Source: an uncultured Parabacteroides sp.
Lineage (GTDB): Bacteria; Bacteroidota; Bacteroidia; Bacteroidales; Tannerellaceae
Length of the DNA: 14,124 nucleotides
NCBI GenBank assembly: GCA_900770835.1
Contig: CAAGLQ010000070.1
Span: 1 to 14,124, forward strand
Reading direction: 5' to 3'
Shown: positions 13,553 to 14,124 of the stretch, in pieces
How positions within the stretch are numbered: the first letter of the stretch is position 1
Layout: each line of letters starts with the position of its first letter
The notes under the pieces: generated by a model
The model's database searches: none
What the model saw: only the letters and a program-made list of their open reading frames with translations
Told to the model about the DNA's origin: nothing
Made by a program: the position numbers and the translations under genes

Positions 13553-13900
13553 CAAAAATAATAAATCAAAACTTTAATTATGAATATATTTTATCAATCC
13601 TTTCCATTTAAATCAGCGATTTGTCTGATGCAAATATAGAATACACTATTCTATATACCTATATGAAAAACGCAAGTATCGCATATTATTAACATACTAT
13701 AATATTTAGTTATTGATCAGCAAATAGCTAGACCAGCAGTCAACCGTAATCGACCCTTCCATAGCCCAGGATTGGCCACATAAGCACACTTTCCTTGTAT
13801 AAAATTGAGTCCATCCAATCCGACCATCTTAAGAGTCTTAGCTATGATCATTTCAAGTAATGCTTAAGGAGATTTGCACCTATGAAGATACTCCTATAAA
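13553..13900. other. Gene-free AT-rich stretch
   Basis: No supported gene. A minus-strand TATATTTG box (13638-13631), without a -33 partner, is ~80 bp upstream of the previous hairpin and could start a ~100-nt RNA. Nothing else seen. Confidence 0.4.
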
Positions 13901-13936
13901 AGGAAAGAGGGCCTACTTTCTTCAAGCCAGCCCTCT
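13901..13936 (-). terminator. Minus-strand terminator, family member 5, for the partial gene at the right end
   Basis: Minus RNA: AGAGGGC (13936-13930) pairs with GCCCUCU (13912-13906), extended by U-G, G-U and C-G pairs, followed by UUCCUUUU. It lies ~87 nt after the stop at 14023. Confidence 0.75.
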
Positions 13937-14022
13937 ATAGAAAATAATTAGGTAAATACGTTCGGCATAATTTTCTGTTAATACAAAAAATACAAAACTT
14001 TTATGATTTAAGTTTCGCAAGT

Positions 14023-14124
14023 TCAACATGCTGATTTCAGATTGTAAAACTGAGCGATATGAGCTATTTCATCAGACTTATTGATTACAGCATCGTAGAT
14101 TTCTTCGTCCAACAGGCCGAAGGC
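14023..14124 (-). CDS. C-terminal end of an unidentified protein (runs off the window)
   Basis: 33 codons and a TGA stop (14025-14023) are visible: FGLLDEEIYDAVINKSDEIA, then HIAQFYNLKSAC. The sequence is helical and protein-like with no internal stop, and a minus-strand terminator follows at a reasonable distance, which supports a real coding end. The family cannot be named from this piece. Confidence 0.65.
   Translation of the reverse strand, partial: AFGLLDEEIYDAVINKSDEIAHIAQFYNLKSAC

Overview
The window reads as a Bacteroidales chromosome segment, probably of the Porphyromonas/Tannerella/Parabacteroides side of the order, although the genus cannot be fixed from sequence alone. The main signs are several promoters of the Bacteroidetes type (TTTG, 19-20 bp, TAnnTTTG), starts without Shine-Dalgarno sequences, two lipoprotein signal peptides, and a pseudouridine synthase with a long Arg/Gly/Pro-rich head.

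Layout. 1-90: start of a lipoprotein gene (minus). 287-1129: HD-domain (p)ppGpp-hydrolase-like protein (plus). 1311-1943: hypothetical protein (minus), with a minus-strand terminator between these two convergent genes. 1977-2510: non-coding, with an orphan minus-strand terminator. 2567-3911: a CYTH-domain triphosphatase followed by thymidylate synthase (thyA). 3900-8924: an AT-richer block bounded by two near-identical copies of the thyA 3' end plus its downstream hairpin. 8944-10073: a frameshifted gene of unknown function (minus). 10241-10393: three copies of an 18-bp palindromic repeat at exactly 66-bp (22-codon) period. 10671-11285: a lipoprotein. 11622-12842: an RsuA/RluB-type pseudouridine synthase homologue with Asn where the catalytic Asp should be. 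12843-14022: 1.2 kb without genes, holding a branched RNA fold, a strong terminator, a stretch of about 200 bp almost devoid of G, and three minus-strand terminators. 14023-14124: the C-terminus of another minus-strand gene.

The most interesting part is 4036-8621. It is one secreted TPR-CHAT protease-like gene (about 1077 residues when restored) broken by a single in-frame amber codon (8037-8039) and by an apparently intact IS110-family element (about 5145-6494). Removing the element restores the reading frame exactly. The element's left non-coding end can fold into a bridge-RNA-like target loop. One guide strand is identical over 9 nt to the right side of the insertion site and the other is complementary over 7 of 8 nt to the left side. 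Joining the element's two ends, as in an excised circle, creates a perfect Bacteroidetes promoter (TTTG-N20-TACATTTG) that neither end has alone. The IS boundaries, guide matches, promoter spacing and repaired CHAT frame all agree on the same ends.

How the genes fit together: most are unrelated housekeeping or hypothetical genes separated by convergent terminators. The TPR-CHAT block looks like an acquired island placed at the end of thyA. The island gene, the gene to its right and perhaps the pseudouridine synthase show decay, so the segment appears to be losing accessory functions.
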